A DNA stretch of 64,000 nucleotides from Panagrolaimus kolymaensis (GCA_028622995.1 JAJQJQ010000020.1:3038001-3102000); one strand, 5' to 3'. Shown: positions 11,705-24,153, counted from the first letter of the stretch. Notes: generated by a model not told the origin, from the sequence alone. A program made the numbers and translations.

Positions 11705-14033
11705 ATGTTTTTTAGAAGTAAAAAAAATAAAAGAAATAAACCAATGAACGGACTCTGTGGAACTCAGGGATTCTGGAAAAATGTATTAAAAAAAATGCGA
11801 TTTAATAACCACCATCCGCAAGATGCTATAAAAAACTGGGAGCGAATGGATGAAAGAATGAAAGACCAAAGAAAAAAAAAAGAATAACAATGATTTTATT
11901 AAAAATAAAGAAGATATGTTTAAGAAATATTTTTTTTAAGAAATAGCGTTTCAAGTCTGTTTTTTGTAGCGAAGACGCCTCAAGTTTTAATAATAAATTT
12001 TGAACTAATTAAAAAATGAAAGAGACTCATCGCTTCTTTTTTTGATTAAAATAAAGAACGAATGTAGCCAAAATTATCAGAATATTATTATTATTCGTCT
12101 TTCTCGAGCTATAAAACAAACTAATTTTTTACGTTTAAAGAAGCTTAACCTTTTCATGGGATAAAAACGAGAAAAAAGTGGATTAAAGATTATTTTTTAT
12201 TTCTTAATAAAAGTTTAGACAAGCAACCAAGCATGCACAAAAAAGTTTCTCAACATACATATTTAGAAATTGAAACCACTCGAGTTTATGTAAATAAAAG
12301 GCCTTTAAAATATTTTAAAATGCATCCAAAAAAATTCCAAATAGTTTTAAGATTGAAAGAGAACGTAAAAGAACGAAAAAAGATTTAAATTTTGCATATT
12401 TAAAAAGCTTTTTCTTTTTCGACTTTAATAAATTCAAAAAATTCATTCAAAAAAAGAAAAAAACATTGGTGGCACATTTTAACCTTTTTAAATAAAAATA
12501 AATACGTGACTTTTTTGGAACTCAAAAACGTTAACAAATTCTTTGAATTTAAACATAATTGGTTTCATTACCAGACATATTTCCAAGATTTTGGGTAAGT
12601 TATAATTTTATTAAAAATATAACAATTCTTATTGGAATAAAAAAGAGTTTATAAATCTAATTAAGGAGAGCAACTTTTTTTTCTTTTTTAGAAAAATAAA
12701 CACTATGTTTATTTTTTTTATCAGACGGAAAAAAAGTGTGAAAGAACAAACCCACAAAATTATATACGCAAGAATTACGTTCCTTGACTTTTTCAACTAA
12801 CTTTAACTTTTTTTTAATTATGTATACGTTTTTTGAGCTCTAAAAAAGCAGGCGACGACGGCTTCAGCTTCTGCTTGGTTTAGCTTGGCTTGGCTTGGTT
12901 GTGGAATTAAAAAGTAAAAACTAATGAAAAAAATATATTCTTTAGTTGTGATCTCTTGATGCTGCAGCGCAAATTGAACAATTTTAATTACATTTTTTTT
13001 TATTTCGGTTCGCAAACAAACTTTACTCTTTTATTTATTTTTTTATATATGCTAATAATAATAACACATGGGATAAAAGTAGGAATAATGTTTGAAGTCA
13101 ACCGAAGAAAATGGATAAAGCGAAATTTTGACCTTTTCAAAGGTTAATTAGTAATTGTTGAAGAAGAAAAAAACTTACGCATGGAGCGATTTTGGTGCAT
13201 CACAAGTCATATTATAGTGAAAAAAGTAATAATTTTTCACGAGATTTTTATGTAAAAAAAGATTTTTTGATAAAGAAGTGCAAGCTTAATATATTAAAGG
13301 AAAAATTAATTAAAATTTTAACTTTTAAAACAAAATTTTCAATTTAAAAAATGTAAACCAGCAGCAGTTAGAACCGTGAACTTTTTAAACCAGGTGTTTT
13401 TACAATAAAATTCCAATAACTTCCCACGTCAAGTTACACTCAATTTTGTTGACAAACATACAATATTATCATAGTGCATAAATTGCAGCATCAAAGTATG
13501 TGTTCAAGGAATTAATAAATTTTAATTTTTGGTATTTCAAAAAATTTGTTGGAAATCCGAAACTTTTGTTTCAAAGAGTTTATTTATAGGATGAGATACT
13601 TATAAATCTTAGTAATTAGACATCATTTAAAACGATATTACAAAAGTGCAATAAAAAACACTATAATAACGATAAAAGTATTATCATAAAAAATTAAAAA
13701 AGTGTTGCTAAAATAATAAAAATTATTAAAAATAAATAATGCTTCTTTGTATTAATAAAACAAACATCTAAAAATGATAAATATATCTTTTCATGGAAAT
13801 CGAAAAGCAACAACATAAAAAAAAGAAAAAAAATAAGTCATTATCTTCATTTTAAAAAAAGCTTGTCTCATACAACGATTTCAAACTGTAGGTTTCAAAC
13901 AAACCTAACACATTTTTTATTGCCTACCTTTTTTTCTCGGTTTTTTTATTACAATTTCCTATCTGCGTTTTTTTGTTGTCATTTTTTATCACATATAAAT
14001 TTCATTTTTTTAGCTCATTTCTTGTTCATCATT
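11705..14033. other. Long AT-rich intergenic stretch
   Basis: A 60-codon Lys/Arg/Asn-rich frame (11705-11887) starts right at the MITE's right target duplication, but it matches nothing I know and I do not call it a gene. The rest is AT-rich, with a short (TTGGC) repeat near 12880-12900. No RNA gene was seen. The last ~25 bases before 14034 contain a TTTTTTTAG acceptor that could be a trans-splice site for the TPR gene. Confidence 0.4.
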
Positions 14034-15145
14034 ATGTCGTCAAAAAAGCCATCTGTTGGTAATATCACGGTAAGTAAAATTTTTTGGTTCAAAATATTGA
14101 CTTTAATGCTTATTTTATTTTTAGGAAAAACAAGAAACTTCAACTACAATAGCAAATATATTTGCAAACGTTGATGCGCTCAATTTAGAGGTAAATCAAT
14201 GCATTATTGCTGGAAATTGGAAGGAAGCAAGCGAAAAAACTGAGCAAGCCATTAATGTAAGTAAATTGCATTTTTATTCTGATATTATCCTGGTGAATTG
14301 TCATTGTTTTAGAAATGTCGTACTGTTATTGAACTTGATCCAAACTGTGCAGATGCTTATGGTGTTTTGGGATTATTATTCACTTTTCAAGAACGTTATA
14401 ATGATGCAATTGAAGCTTACAAAATAGCTATCGAAATTAATCCTGAAGATGAAGATTCTAAACGAGGCATTGCAAATCTAGAAGAAAAGTTTAATTCTGT
14501 GAGTATCTTTTTATTTGATTCGATTTTTATTCATTTTGGTTTAGACAAAATCACCATCTCTATCATCCGACATTATTGCAAAAGCTATCGCTCTCAAAGA
14601 AGAAGGAAATGAGTTTATGAAATCTTCAAAGTTCAAAGATGCAATAGAAAAGTACACTGAAGCCATTGCATTGAAGCGAGATTCTGTCTTTTTATGTAAT
14701 CGCGCTGCTGCTTTTTGTGGTCTTAAGCAATATGAAGATGCTAAAAATGTGAGTACATATATATTATTTGAACTAGTATAATTTATCACGCCTTCCTTAA
14801 GATAGAGAAAGTGTTAATGTGATTAAATATAAGCAGAGTTACTGAGAGAACAAGTTTCAATCTAAAGAAGGGCATAATAAACTATAAAAGTGCCATTTTT
14901 TGATATCAATGCTTAATTTTAATCATGTTTTATTATTTTAGGATTGTTTTGATGCTATTATGATTGATGGAAACTATGCTAAAGCTCAAGCTCGAATGGC
15001 ATTCATTTATTCATGTCTCGGTCAATACTTTAATTGTGCAACATCTTATATGCGAGCTCTTCAATTGGATCCCAATAATGAAAATTACAAAGAAAATCTT
15101 GCACTTGCTAGAGCAAAACTTCGTGAAACTAATCAACAACCATAA
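14034..15145 (+). CDS. SGT-like small TPR co-chaperone
   Basis: Exons 14034-14069, 14125-14256, 14313-14498, 14545-14748 and 14942-15145 give 253 residues. Tetratricopeptide repeats are clear: PNCADAYGVLGLLF...YNDAIEAYKIAIEINP, then KEEGNEFMKSSKFKDAIEKYTEAI...CNRAAAFCGLKQYEDAKNDC and AKAQARMAFIYSCLGQY, the arrangement of SGTA-type co-chaperones that bind Hsp70/Hsp90 C-termini and handle tail-anchored proteins. It ends soon after the TPRs (RETNQQP), without the long Gln-rich tail of animal SGTA, so it may be a diverged relative. A pyrimidine-rich tract ending TTTTTTTAG just upstream of the ATG is a candidate SL trans-splice acceptor. Confidence 0.8.
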
Positions 15146-15358
15146 AACTGCCTTATTTTACCTATCTATTTATCTTTGATGATTTCACTATTTTTTGTGC
15201 TTTTATAGTGTTTGTTATTCTTGATTTAAGCATACTTTTTTGTTGTTGTAAACCTTTGTTGTTACCTTTGTGTTTAAAGTTTATCATTTTTTGTTTGATA
15301 ATAAAGTTTTAAAAACCATTTTTGGAAGCTATTAAAAAATTAACACTTTAATCGTATA

Positions 15359-15426
15359 TCTACCCTTGTAAATTGAATTGACTATGTTTGTCTGTTTGTC
15401 TGTGGGTTGTCCGCTGTTTTTTTGAA
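15359..15426 (+). repeat. 68-bp direct repeat, left copy
   Basis: Begins TCTACCCTTGTAAATTG and ends CCGCTGTTTTTTTGAA. An apparently identical copy lies at 16172-16239. Together they bracket ~745 bp that contain three GGNCCGAAGGGCC palindromes (about 15892, 15981 and 16086) and no credible gene. Confidence 0.85.
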
Positions 15427-16171
15427 ATATGATTGGACTGTCCGATGCAGTTTTTGACGCTGATTCCGAAAATGTGGGTCTCGAGCTTCGGCTAAAGAGA
15501 TATGTATATGATATTGAGGTTTTAAAATTTGCATATTGAAAAAATTCTTAACGCGAATGTTTCTCTTTGTGTTTGATGAAAGGGAGAAAGCGCGTTCTTT
15601 GTCGTTTGCTTTTGGAAGGTGAATTTCGTTGTGTGATTTTTTTTATTGTGAGTTTTGAAAGAATGCATATTTGGTGGATTTGGTGATGGTGCTTAGATGC
15701 ATGCATGTGTGTGTGGTGGTGTTGGAGGGTGTTTAATGAAAATGTTTTTTTTAATGATGATTGATAAGATGGACTTTAAGAAAGTTTAATGAAAATATTA
15801 AAATGAGAAATGGGAAAACGTAGCCCTAGGAAATGAGGATGACTACGAGGTGCTAAAATGAAGCAGCAAATGAAGGATATGTAAGATGAGGTCCGAAGGG
15901 CCTGTGGTGCTTAATCGCAGTAATGAAATTGAATTTGAAAGGGAGAAAGCATGGGATGAAACCCGAGAATGGATTGTGTGGCCCGAAGGGCCATTTTGTA
16001 AATTTGAAATGATCTAATGTAAAATTGGGAGGGATGCCGAAGGTAAACCTCTCCGCAGGGGATGGAAGCAGGAAGAAGAGATGAGGGCCCGAAGGGCCTG
16101 ATGTGTAATTGTAAAAGTGTTGAAATGTTAGTTGTGGGGACTGCCGTAGGCAGGCCCCTTCTTATATCTTG
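15427..16171. repeat. repeat-derived spacer between direct repeats
   Basis: This part is visibly more GC- and G-rich than its surroundings, with repeated CCCGAAGGGCC palindromes and long purine-skewed stretches. A 113-codon minus-strand frame spans part of it, but its composition is repetitive and I do not accept it as a gene. It may be the body of a non-autonomous element. Confidence 0.5.
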
Positions 16172-16239
16172 TCTACCCTTGTAAATTGAATTGACTATGT
16201 TTGTCTGTTTGTCTGTGGGTTGTCCGCTGTTTTTTTGAA
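16172..16239 (+). repeat. 68-bp direct repeat, right copy
   Basis: Second copy of the 15359-15426 repeat. It ends directly beside the first codon that is homologous to the upstream TPR gene. Confidence 0.85.
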
Positions 16240-16594
16240 TTGTGTCACGCAAGCCAATGAATTGAAACGGGATCCAGTTTATTTATGTAATCGAGCTGCA
16301 GCTTATTGCAGCCTTAAGCGATATAATAAAGCTATGAATGTGAGAACCAATTTTTTTGTTTACCATTATTCGCGTAGAAAATTTTTTTAGGACTGCCTCG
16401 ACTCTATAATCCTTGATCACAAATATGCTAAAGCTTATGGTCGAATGGCATTCGCTACTTCACGCATGGATAATTATGAACAGGCTATTGAAATTTATAA
16501 AAAAGCTCTTGAATTGGATCCAAACAACAAAAATTACATAGAAAATCTTGCTCTCGTTGAAGCGAAACTTCGTGAAACTAACGAACAACCATAA
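16240..16594 (+). pseudogene. 5'-truncated tandem copy of the TPR gene
   Basis: Two exons (about 16245-16339 and 16391-16594) match the last two exons of the neighbouring SGT-like gene: LKRDPVYLCNRAAAYCSL, then YAKAYGRMAFATSRMDNY and the ending LRETNEQP. The last exon is 204 nt in both copies. The frame is intact and the copy has diverged with mostly conservative changes, so it was probably once functional. The first three exons and part of the fourth are missing, replaced by the repeat-bracketed spacer. It might still be used as the 3' end of another transcript. Confidence 0.8.
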
Positions 16595-17191
16595 AACATA
16601 CTTTTTGCGTATAACTTTCTTTAATTATTTCATTTTTTTAAACTATAAATTTTGTTGTTGAATTAAGAATAATTTTCTTGTTTATTTATTTCCCCCCATC
16701 TTTTCACCTTTGAACGAATGAAAAAATATATGAGTCATCTATGAGTTAGTTTGTCTGGACGGGTGCGTGGCTCTGATGTGTGTGTACTTTGTATTTTGCT
16801 GCACAAATAGAAAGAAAGAAAAGAGGGAGGACAAAAAATTTCGGTTGCTAGGTGCTCTCATTAAAAAAAATTTTGTTGAAAAATGTCCGCCTCTCTATAA
16901 CTTCACGTCATTTTTTAAGGTTTGTCTTTAGCAACAAAAAAAAATAACAAGTTTGGATTTCGAAATATTGAAACAATTTTTTTTGTACGCTACGCCTCTT
17001 TTTTTGTCTTTGTAAAGGTATTTCGAAATAATTGCATAACTTTTCTCAACTTTATGTCACTATAAAAAGGTTATATCTTTGAGGTATAAATTCACTTTCA
17101 TTTCTTCCTATCTATCTCAATTTAATTATCCAACAATAATAACAACTAAAAAGCTGTTGCGCCTGCTTTTTTTTTGAGAGAGAAGAAGAAT
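16595..17191. other. Intergenic, upstream of the BCS1 gene
   Basis: AT-rich spacer with no gene recognised. It presumably contains the BCS1 promoter. Confidence 0.4.
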
Positions 17192-18644
17192 ATGGATTTC
17201 AATGATTTATTTTGCGAAAAGAAAATGGATGGCAGTGGCGTTGCTGCAGGTGTTGGCGCAACCTTAACAAATATGAGGCTTGATAATATAACTCAAGAAG
17301 AAGTTATAACATTTGTTATGGAAAAATTTCTTCATAATCCAATATTTTCTGGTGGAGCTTTATTATCCCTCGCCGGATTTTTATGGTATTTTATCGATTG
17401 GGGATGGAACATTGCTCAACGAATCTTTCGAGATCGATATTTCACTTCTTTACAAATTACCAATGAAAATATGTAAGTTAAATTTAAAAAAATTTTACTT
17501 TTAAAACAAAAAATTATATATATAATTAATTTTTAGGGTTTATAAATGGGTTATTGATCATATCAATGTTCACAGCAAATGGGGAACACGAAATTTATCC
17601 GTTATTTCTACCCTCGATGAAAATGAAACCGGCAATTCCAGATTTAACCATAAATTTATTCCTGGTACCGGTTCTCATTATTTTTATTATAAAAATCGAG
17701 TGGTTTATTTTGAAAAAATCAGGGATAAACGCGATGTCAATGTAAAAGATGAACATGGAAATCAAGATTCCAAACGATTGGAAACTGTCACCTTATCTAC
17801 TTATGGTGGATCACCAGAATTTTGGCATCAATTTCTTGATGAAGCTTCTAAAGAATGCCTTATAGCTATGGATAAAGGAGTTGTAATTCATACAGCTCGA
17901 TCAAATTATTGGGAAGAATATGGTGAACCTAGAAGAAAAAGAAATATGGATACCGTGGTTTTGGCTGATGGAGTTTCTGAGAAAGTTTACGGCGATCTCA
18001 AAACTTTCTTAGCTTCTGCTCAATGGTATCATGATCGAGGAGTTCCATATCGACGTGGATATCTTTTATACGGGCCTCCTGGAACGGGTAAAAGTAGTTT
18101 CATTGCTGCTCTTGCAAGTCATTTTGGTTATGGCATTTCCATCCTTTCTTTAACCAATCGATATTTAAATGATTCGGATTTACAATATTTAATGAATAAC
18201 ACTCCAACTAAAACTTTCATCATCATGGAAGATATTGATGTGGCATTCAAAAATCGTGATAAAGAAGAAGGTGAAGAAGATAAAAACACTGTGGATGCCA
18301 ACATCACCCTTTCCGGTCTTTTAAATGCCATAGATGGAATTGCAAGTTCTGAAGAACGTATTTTATTTATGACTACCAATTATAAAGAAAATCTCGATGC
18401 CGCTCTCATTCGTCCTGGCCGAGTTGATTTTCAAGCTTATCTTGGACATTGTAAACCTGAAATGATTCAAAAAATGTTCCGACGATTTTATGAAAAAGTT
18501 TCTGAAGAACTTATTGAAAAATTCGTAGAAGCTACCTCAAAATTAGATAAAAGTTTTTCACCCGCTGAACTTCAAAAGCATTTAATTGTATATAAAGATA
18601 GTCCAGAAAGTGCAATCGAAAATGTTAATGATCTCTTACAATAA
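17192..18644 (+). CDS. bcs-1: mitochondrial AAA chaperone BCS1
   Basis: Exons 17192-17472 and 17537-18644 give 462 residues. Order: an N-terminal transmembrane helix (ALLSLAGFLWYFIDWGW, ~residues 55-75), the BCS1-specific domain with FIPGTGSHYFYYKNR and the WEEYGEPRRKR region, then an AAA ATPase with Walker A GPPGTGKSS near 272, Walker B FIIMEDIDVAF near 318 and the second region of homology ending ALIRPGRVDFQ. Length and order fit BCS1 (human BCS1L about 420 residues). It acts in the inner mitochondrial membrane, translocating the folded Rieske iron-sulfur protein for complex III assembly. The start was chosen as the first ATG in frame; no defects were seen. Confidence 0.95.
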
Positions 18645-21600
18645 TTTATTTACTTTATTTTTTTACATTCCTAAATATTTTTGTTATTAATTACTATTCT
18701 GTATGCTTTCAAAGAAAAAAAAATTATTTTATGTTAACGGGTTTTGTTTTTATTTATTTTTTTACGTGTAATTTTTTTTGTTTTTTAAATAATAAAATTA
18801 AAATTTATCATCTTGTTTTTTTGACATTTACATTTATTAATTACACTAAACTTTTCGTGGTCGGCTGCGAGTTTAAAAAAATAATTAAATATATATATAT
18901 ATAACAAGATTATTACATTTTATGAATAACGTACTCTTGGACCAAATAAAGGAATGGGAGGAGCCCGATTCACCTTTTTTTGATGGTTGAAACGGAAACC
19001 TTTTTGAATTTCTTTTTGGTTTTAGCATCACCCTTTTTGATTGTTGGATCCGCAGTCTTTTTGGACTTCTTTTTGTTTCAAGGTTCGTAAGGATGAAAAG
19101 GACTTCGATAAAATAATAGCAAAGAAGCAAAGAATGTGTCAAAAATTAGTAAAATTTTTTGTATAAAATTTACATAAAAAACAAGGAAAATATTTTTCAA
19201 TATTCTAATCCTTCCTAGTCATGTTGCAAAATGTCTGTCTGTTTATTTGTTTTACTCTGAACTTTATTTCTTTTAAAAAAACATTCATCGATTAATCGAT
19301 AATTGCGCAACAAAAAATAAAAAATATATTAAATTTATGAAAAGTTCCTGTCATTTTTGGTTTACAAACGAATTGGCTTTGCTGTTGCATATTTTTGAAT
19401 ATTTTATAATATATTTTTTTAAAGTTGTGGGAATCTTCCCAAAAAAACATATGAGAAAAAAACGAATGAAAGATGATTCGTTAAAACATTTGATGATCAA
19501 GAATCAAAATAAAAATAAAATATGCTGTCGTCCAAAAACTTCTTAGAGAAACTGAGAATGAATCCTACCAGCCTCATTTCTGAAGAAGACGTTTGGTGTT
19601 AAAAAACTAGTGAATTTTTTAATTTTGCAATAAAATAATCGAAAAAAAATTTAAATGTTAAATTCGATTACGAAAAACATTGTGTATTGGAATGCGGTGG
19701 ATTCGCAAAATCAAATTTATATATTATTCAAAGAGATCTTTTTCGTTTGTTTGCATTATGATTTTTTGAATAAACATGGCGCAAATAAATTATTTTATGC
19801 ATGCTAATTTTAATTTTTCGTGGTATATACTTCCACCAAGTTTTTTTTCATCCACATTTTTAAAATCTTTTAGGCATTTTGATTGCTAACAAAAATTAAT
19901 AAATCAAAAGATGCATTTTACAATAAATGTTCAAATCAATAAAAAACCGGGGCATGAGTTGTTTATCCATTTTTTAAAGCAAACTCTTTCTTCTGCTGAA
20001 AAAAAAGCTAGCCAATCAATAGTTTCTCAAAGAGCAAAAATGAAAGACGCCAAAAATTTTTTAGTTTATCTGTGCTTTTTCAAACGAAAGGTGTGATTGT
20101 TTTTTTTGAATAATTAATAAACTTTTTTTTCTTTTTGTTTAATTATTAAAGTTTAAATTAGAAACATTTATTGGACTTTTAGTGAAATTACAAATTTGAT
20201 GGAGAATAAATAGTATGTAAATTTTTAAGAAATGGAAAGTTTTGTAAATTATTAATACAATGGTACTTGGGCGGTGATTACGAATTTTTCTTGCAAGCGA
20301 GAAAAAGAATGGGTGCTTTATCAAATTTTTATTGGATCTGATGCGATTTTTGTCATAAAATTTAGAAAAGTCTTCTTTTCATAAACTTTGACTATGGCAA
20401 TTTGCCAAATATTGTGTTGAAAAAAAAACGTAGATTTGCATTTATTGATTGAGTGAATTTTTTTAAAAGTAACAATAATTTTGGAAAGTAAAGAGTTTTT
20501 AAAATTCGAGCTATAGTTATAGTTTTTTGAAAGCATAATCGATTCAAGTTTTACTCTTATCAAACTTGGCTTCTTCAGTCATCCAAAAATTTCCTTCATT
20601 TCCGCATTCATTCTTTTTTTTTTTTCAGAAAGAAAAATTAGAAATATAAAAAAGTAAAAAGAAAGAAAATATGAAAATTTGAGTGATGGCAGGGTCTGAT
20701 AGCTGAAGGACATCAAAAGAAGAAGAAAAAAAGTAAAGGAAGATGAAGGAAGGTAAAGGTCGATAGAGCGAGTGAAGAGCTAAATATTCATAGTAGGTCA
20801 TCATCATCTCTTTCTTAATTTTTTCTCCCACGTTTTATTATTTTTCTATTATTTATTTTTTGATGCTCCCGTTTTTTTTAGTTGTGTTGCCACTCTTCTC
20901 TTTCAAAAAAGTTTTTCTTGTCGAATTTTTTTTTAATTTCTTTTATTTTTGTTGCTGCCTAGAATTCTATGATATCACTGAAGGAAGAGAGCTAATATTT
21001 GGAATCAATAATAATATGAGAGATTTTGGCGTCAAATCCATTTTTTTTGTTTTTTATTTTTAAAGAACTGTAAATTATTTTTGTGAAAAAAGATATTTTG
21101 GTTAAAATCTTAATTTTTATTTTCTTTCTGAGCTCTATTTTCTGATTTCTAAGTGTCTTAACTAATCAGAGCAACCAAATTTAAAGAATTTTTGTTTTCA
21201 ACGATTTTCGGAGTCATCAATAAAAAAATAAATGATATTTTTTTATGCATGGCTCGGAGGTCCATTTCTTTTTTTTTTGGAATTTAACCTTTTATTTGAT
21301 TTAACATATAAATTTTTTTTAATGCTATAACCAATATTCCATTTTTAAAATAAAGATTTGTCCTTGCAAATTTTTAAACTTTATGACTAAAGTAATTTAT
21401 ATGCATAGATTGGTAAAAAAATTCTATATATAAGCAAATTCAATGTTTCTAAAAAATGAACTCGCGAGAAAAAGTGTAAGGATTAGAAATAAATAAAAAA
21501 CCATCGTAATCTTTTTCTCTTTTTTTATCGTTGTCGTGAATTGTGCAAATACTTATTAATGTTTTATTATTTTTAAATTTAATAACCATTTTATGTTTTT

Positions 21601-21664
21601 TAGGTTAAAAATTCACTAATATATTTCAAAAAAAAAATCTTGCTTTTTTTCAATTTTAGTTATT
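18645..21664. other. 3-kb intergenic region, nothing convincing
   Basis: AT-rich, with poly-T and poly-A tracts. A Lys/Arg-rich minus-strand frame at 18885-19142 looks like low-complexity sequence. Several other 60-80 codon frames have no domain or splice partner. No RNA gene or inverted repeat was noticed. Confidence 0.4.
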
Positions 21665-22726
21665 ATGCTTCTAAAGTCTTATGGAAAAACTTCAACTGCA
21701 AAATTTTTGCATTTAATTATTTTGATTGTAATAGTTTTTTGTTTATTGATTTTATATCCACGTTCAAATGAAAAGTTTTCTCATAAATATCATTTAAGTG
21801 ATTATCCAAAAATCGTCAAAAGAAATTTTCTTTCTTGTTCCAATGAAGCATCAAACAAATTTAATAATGAACCAACAAAATTTTTCGAAGATTTTAAATA
21901 TTGTATTAAAACTCAAATTGGGATAAATGAATCACAAATGGATAATTTTGCAAATGATATGATGGGTGAAAAGAAAATGTTTTTACCTTTTTCAAGCGAT
22001 TATCAACAATCTAAATGCAAATGGTTGACTATCGGAATTGGCGGGGTTGTTGGAGCTGAAAGGCTTTTAAAAGAAAAATATCCTGAATGTGAAATATTTG
22101 GAGCGGAATTACTTCCAAAATTTTATGGAAATTTCTCTTCTATTGGAACTCTTATTCCTCATGGAGTTGGTAAGTTTTTTTTCATACAACTTGAAGCAAA
22201 TTAACTAAATATTTAAAAGCTTAATTTTGCTTTTTTCCATTTAGAAATATTGGAAGATTTTTAACTTTTTAAACTATTTTCAGGACTTGAAGATACTGAA
22301 ATTTCCATGAAAGTAAATGAAAATGGAACAAAGGTTCAAAAACCGTTCGAAATTATTTCTCTAACACATTTATTAGATAAATTTGTGGGAAGCCGTTTTG
22401 TTCATTATTTAACCATTGATATTGAAGGTTATGAATATCTAATCCTTGAACAACTTGTAAATAATGGAAAATTTGCTAAAAATGGAATAACTTTTTGTCA
22501 AATTGATGCCGAACTTCATTTTATTAAATTTCCCGGGGTTCATCCAGAAGCAAAAAATATAAATGCCATGGAATTTATAAATAATTTCATTGGTGAATCA
22601 TCTTCATATATCCCAATTTTTAATATACCTTATCTTTATTTCCCTCATCAAAAAGTATCCTTCATAAACATAGTTGATCCAGAATGTGAAAAGGCTTTTA
22701 AATTTAGTAATTATTTTACAAAATAA
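21665..22726 (+). CDS. membrane-anchored FkbM-type methyltransferase
   Basis: Exons 21665-22169 and 22284-22726 join as PHGV/GLEDTEISM, for 315 residues. An N-terminal hydrophobic anchor (LHLIILIVIVFCLLILY) suggests a Golgi/ER type II or secreted protein. The S-adenosylmethionine fold begins near LTIGIGGVVGAERLLKEKYP and the FkbM motif YLTIDIEGYEYLIL lies near residue 213, followed by QIDAELH. The family is expanded in nematodes; substrates (probably glycans or small molecules) are unknown. Methyltransferase activity is inferred from the fold only. Confidence 0.8.
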
Positions 22727-23585
22727 AAAATAAACTTAAATTTTGTTTGTCTAAACTAATAACATAAATGAAAATGGAATTTTCTTTGATCTCGACAGAA
22801 CTTCCTTTTTTTCTTAAAATATGTAATTCAGGAAAAATAAACATCTTTTTGTTTTTAATTCCGCAAACAGCGGATATGCCGGCGACAAGGACAAAAAATC
22901 ATACCAAATATTTTGGACGTAATTCTATCCACTTTATTTAACAAAAGCTTTCCAATATATCATCAGAAAATTTATGAGAAATTTTTTTAGTAGTCTTTTT
23001 TTTATTAATTTTTGTTCAGAAATTAAAAGGGATAACAAGTGGGAAAAAAGCTTTTGTTAAAAAATACACAAAAAAAGATATTATAATTTTATACTAGAAG
23101 CTCCGCCGGCCTTCGGCCAGCGATGTAACTTGTTTAATTGCAATATAAAAAATGAGTTTTTAATTTTCTATGATCGTGGACAATTAATTCCAAAATTAAC
23201 GATATCTTTAAACGAAGCAGAAGCATGCGAACTATTATAAAATCATATATTATTTTTGAATTCTTTAATGTCAAAGAATTTTTTTAATGTTCCTTTGATC
23301 CTCCTATTGCTATTGGTTCTTTGGATCTCTTCCTTGTTATTGGGGCCTTGGATCTTTTTTTATATACTTTAATACAATTGCTTCATCAAAAGACAAACGA
23401 CCGCTCATCACCGCTTCATTTTTAAGGAATGATAACGCAAACTTCCTTGTTCCAACGTTTTTCATTCGCATTTATGCTAATTTTTTCATTTTCTTTTCAA
23501 TTTTCCCATTATCGATTTCCGAGCTCAAACGCACAACCAAAATTACTAGGAAGGATTGTTAGTAAAACATTTTTTACAAATATTT
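22727..23585. other. Intergenic, upstream side of the first 5S/SL cassette
   Basis: Contains a short GC-rich palindrome, GCCGGCCTTCGGCC, at about 23106-23118 and otherwise AT-rich sequence. No gene was identified. Confidence 0.4.
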
Positions 23586-23695
23586 GTTTCGCTTTGTAAA
23601 AAGCAAAACTTTCCAAAATTTATTTTAATTTTTCCAAAGCCACTAATAAAAGAGCTGGAATTTAATTATTACCTCAAACTTTGGGTAATTAAACC
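23586..23695 (-). ncRNA. SL1-type spliced-leader RNA, copy 1
   Basis: Leader exon 23695-23673 reads GGTTTAATTACCC... and ends GTTTGAG, followed by the GT donor. It is 23 nt because of one extra A relative to canonical SL1. The intron-like part pairs back with the leader (GGTTTAATTACC with GGTAAT..TTAAA..CC), then come the Sm site AAATTTTGG (23621-23613) and a terminal hairpin with arms like GTTTTGCTT/AAGCGAAAC. The donor SL RNA is joined to pre-mRNA 5' ends by trans-splicing in the nucleus. It lies in opposite orientation to the 5S gene 218 bp away. Confidence 0.9.
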
Positions 23696-23740
23696 GAAGA
23701 AAATATCTTTTTCATTATTTTTCTATCAAAATATAAAATA

Positions 23741-23753
23741 GCAGAGGATGCGT
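23741..23753 (-). promoter_or_regulatory. PSE-like element of SL RNA copy 1
   Basis: ACGCATCCTCTGC on the minus strand, 46-58 bp upstream of the SL start. The same word sits at the same distance in all three SL1-type copies, as expected of a snRNA-type proximal sequence element. Confidence 0.7.
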
Positions 23754-23912
23754 TGGGGCTTTTTTTGCTCATTTTTCTCTTTTTCTTTTTCACCCAAAAA
23801 TTTATAGAAAAGGGAGAGAAAGAGAGAATAACGCACATGCACTAATTTTTTTGTTTGCATTCATTTTTTGCTGTTCATTTGATATATGAGCAACACAAAA
23901 AGATAGTCATTC

Positions 23913-24031
23913 GCTTGGGGTCATACCGCAGTGAAAGCACGCCATCCCGTCCGATCTGGCAAGTTAAGCACTGCTGGGCTCGATTAGTACTTGGATGGGA
24001 GACCTCCTGGGAATCTCGAGTGCTCCAAGCT
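23913..24031 (+). rRNA. 5S ribosomal RNA, copy 1
   Basis: 119 nt from GCTTGGGGTC to CTCCAAGCT; the two ends pair. The conserved 5S core is present: CACGCCATCCCGTCCGATCTG, the internal-promoter A-box region AAGTTAAGC, and GGATGGGAGACCTCCTGGG. A T-run starts at the last base and serves as the Pol III terminator. Confidence 0.95.
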
Positions 24032-24116
24032 TTTTTCATTTTTTTTTCATCTTCCAAAATCAAAAATGATTACTTCTGTAATTGAAATCAACAGTTTTTT
24101 TGTTGTATAAATATTT

Positions 24117-24153
24117 GTTTCACTTTTTTTAAAGCAAAAGTTTCCAAAATAAA
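24117..24153 (-). pseudogene. relic of a second SL RNA, 3' end only
   Basis: On the minus strand this reads ATTTATTTTGGAAAC, then TTTTGCTTT and AAAGTGAAAC: the Sm-site region and 3' hairpin seen in the variant SL RNA at 50532. The leader half is not recognisable. It lies on the far side of the 5S gene, as in the other cassettes. Confidence 0.6.

Noticed and set aside
15911..16252. 113-codon minus-strand frame in the repeat spacer
   Set aside because: Its residues derive from repeated GGCCC palindromes and the direct repeat; no domain and no codon signal.
18885..19142. Lys/Arg-rich minus-strand protein
   Set aside because: Low-complexity frame without start context, splice sites or domain; both other frames are similarly basic.
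23855..24085. Open frames over the 5S rRNA genes (also near 30603 and 50563)
   Set aside because: They recur only because the 5S sequence is open in several frames; the 119-nt RNA explains the conservation.
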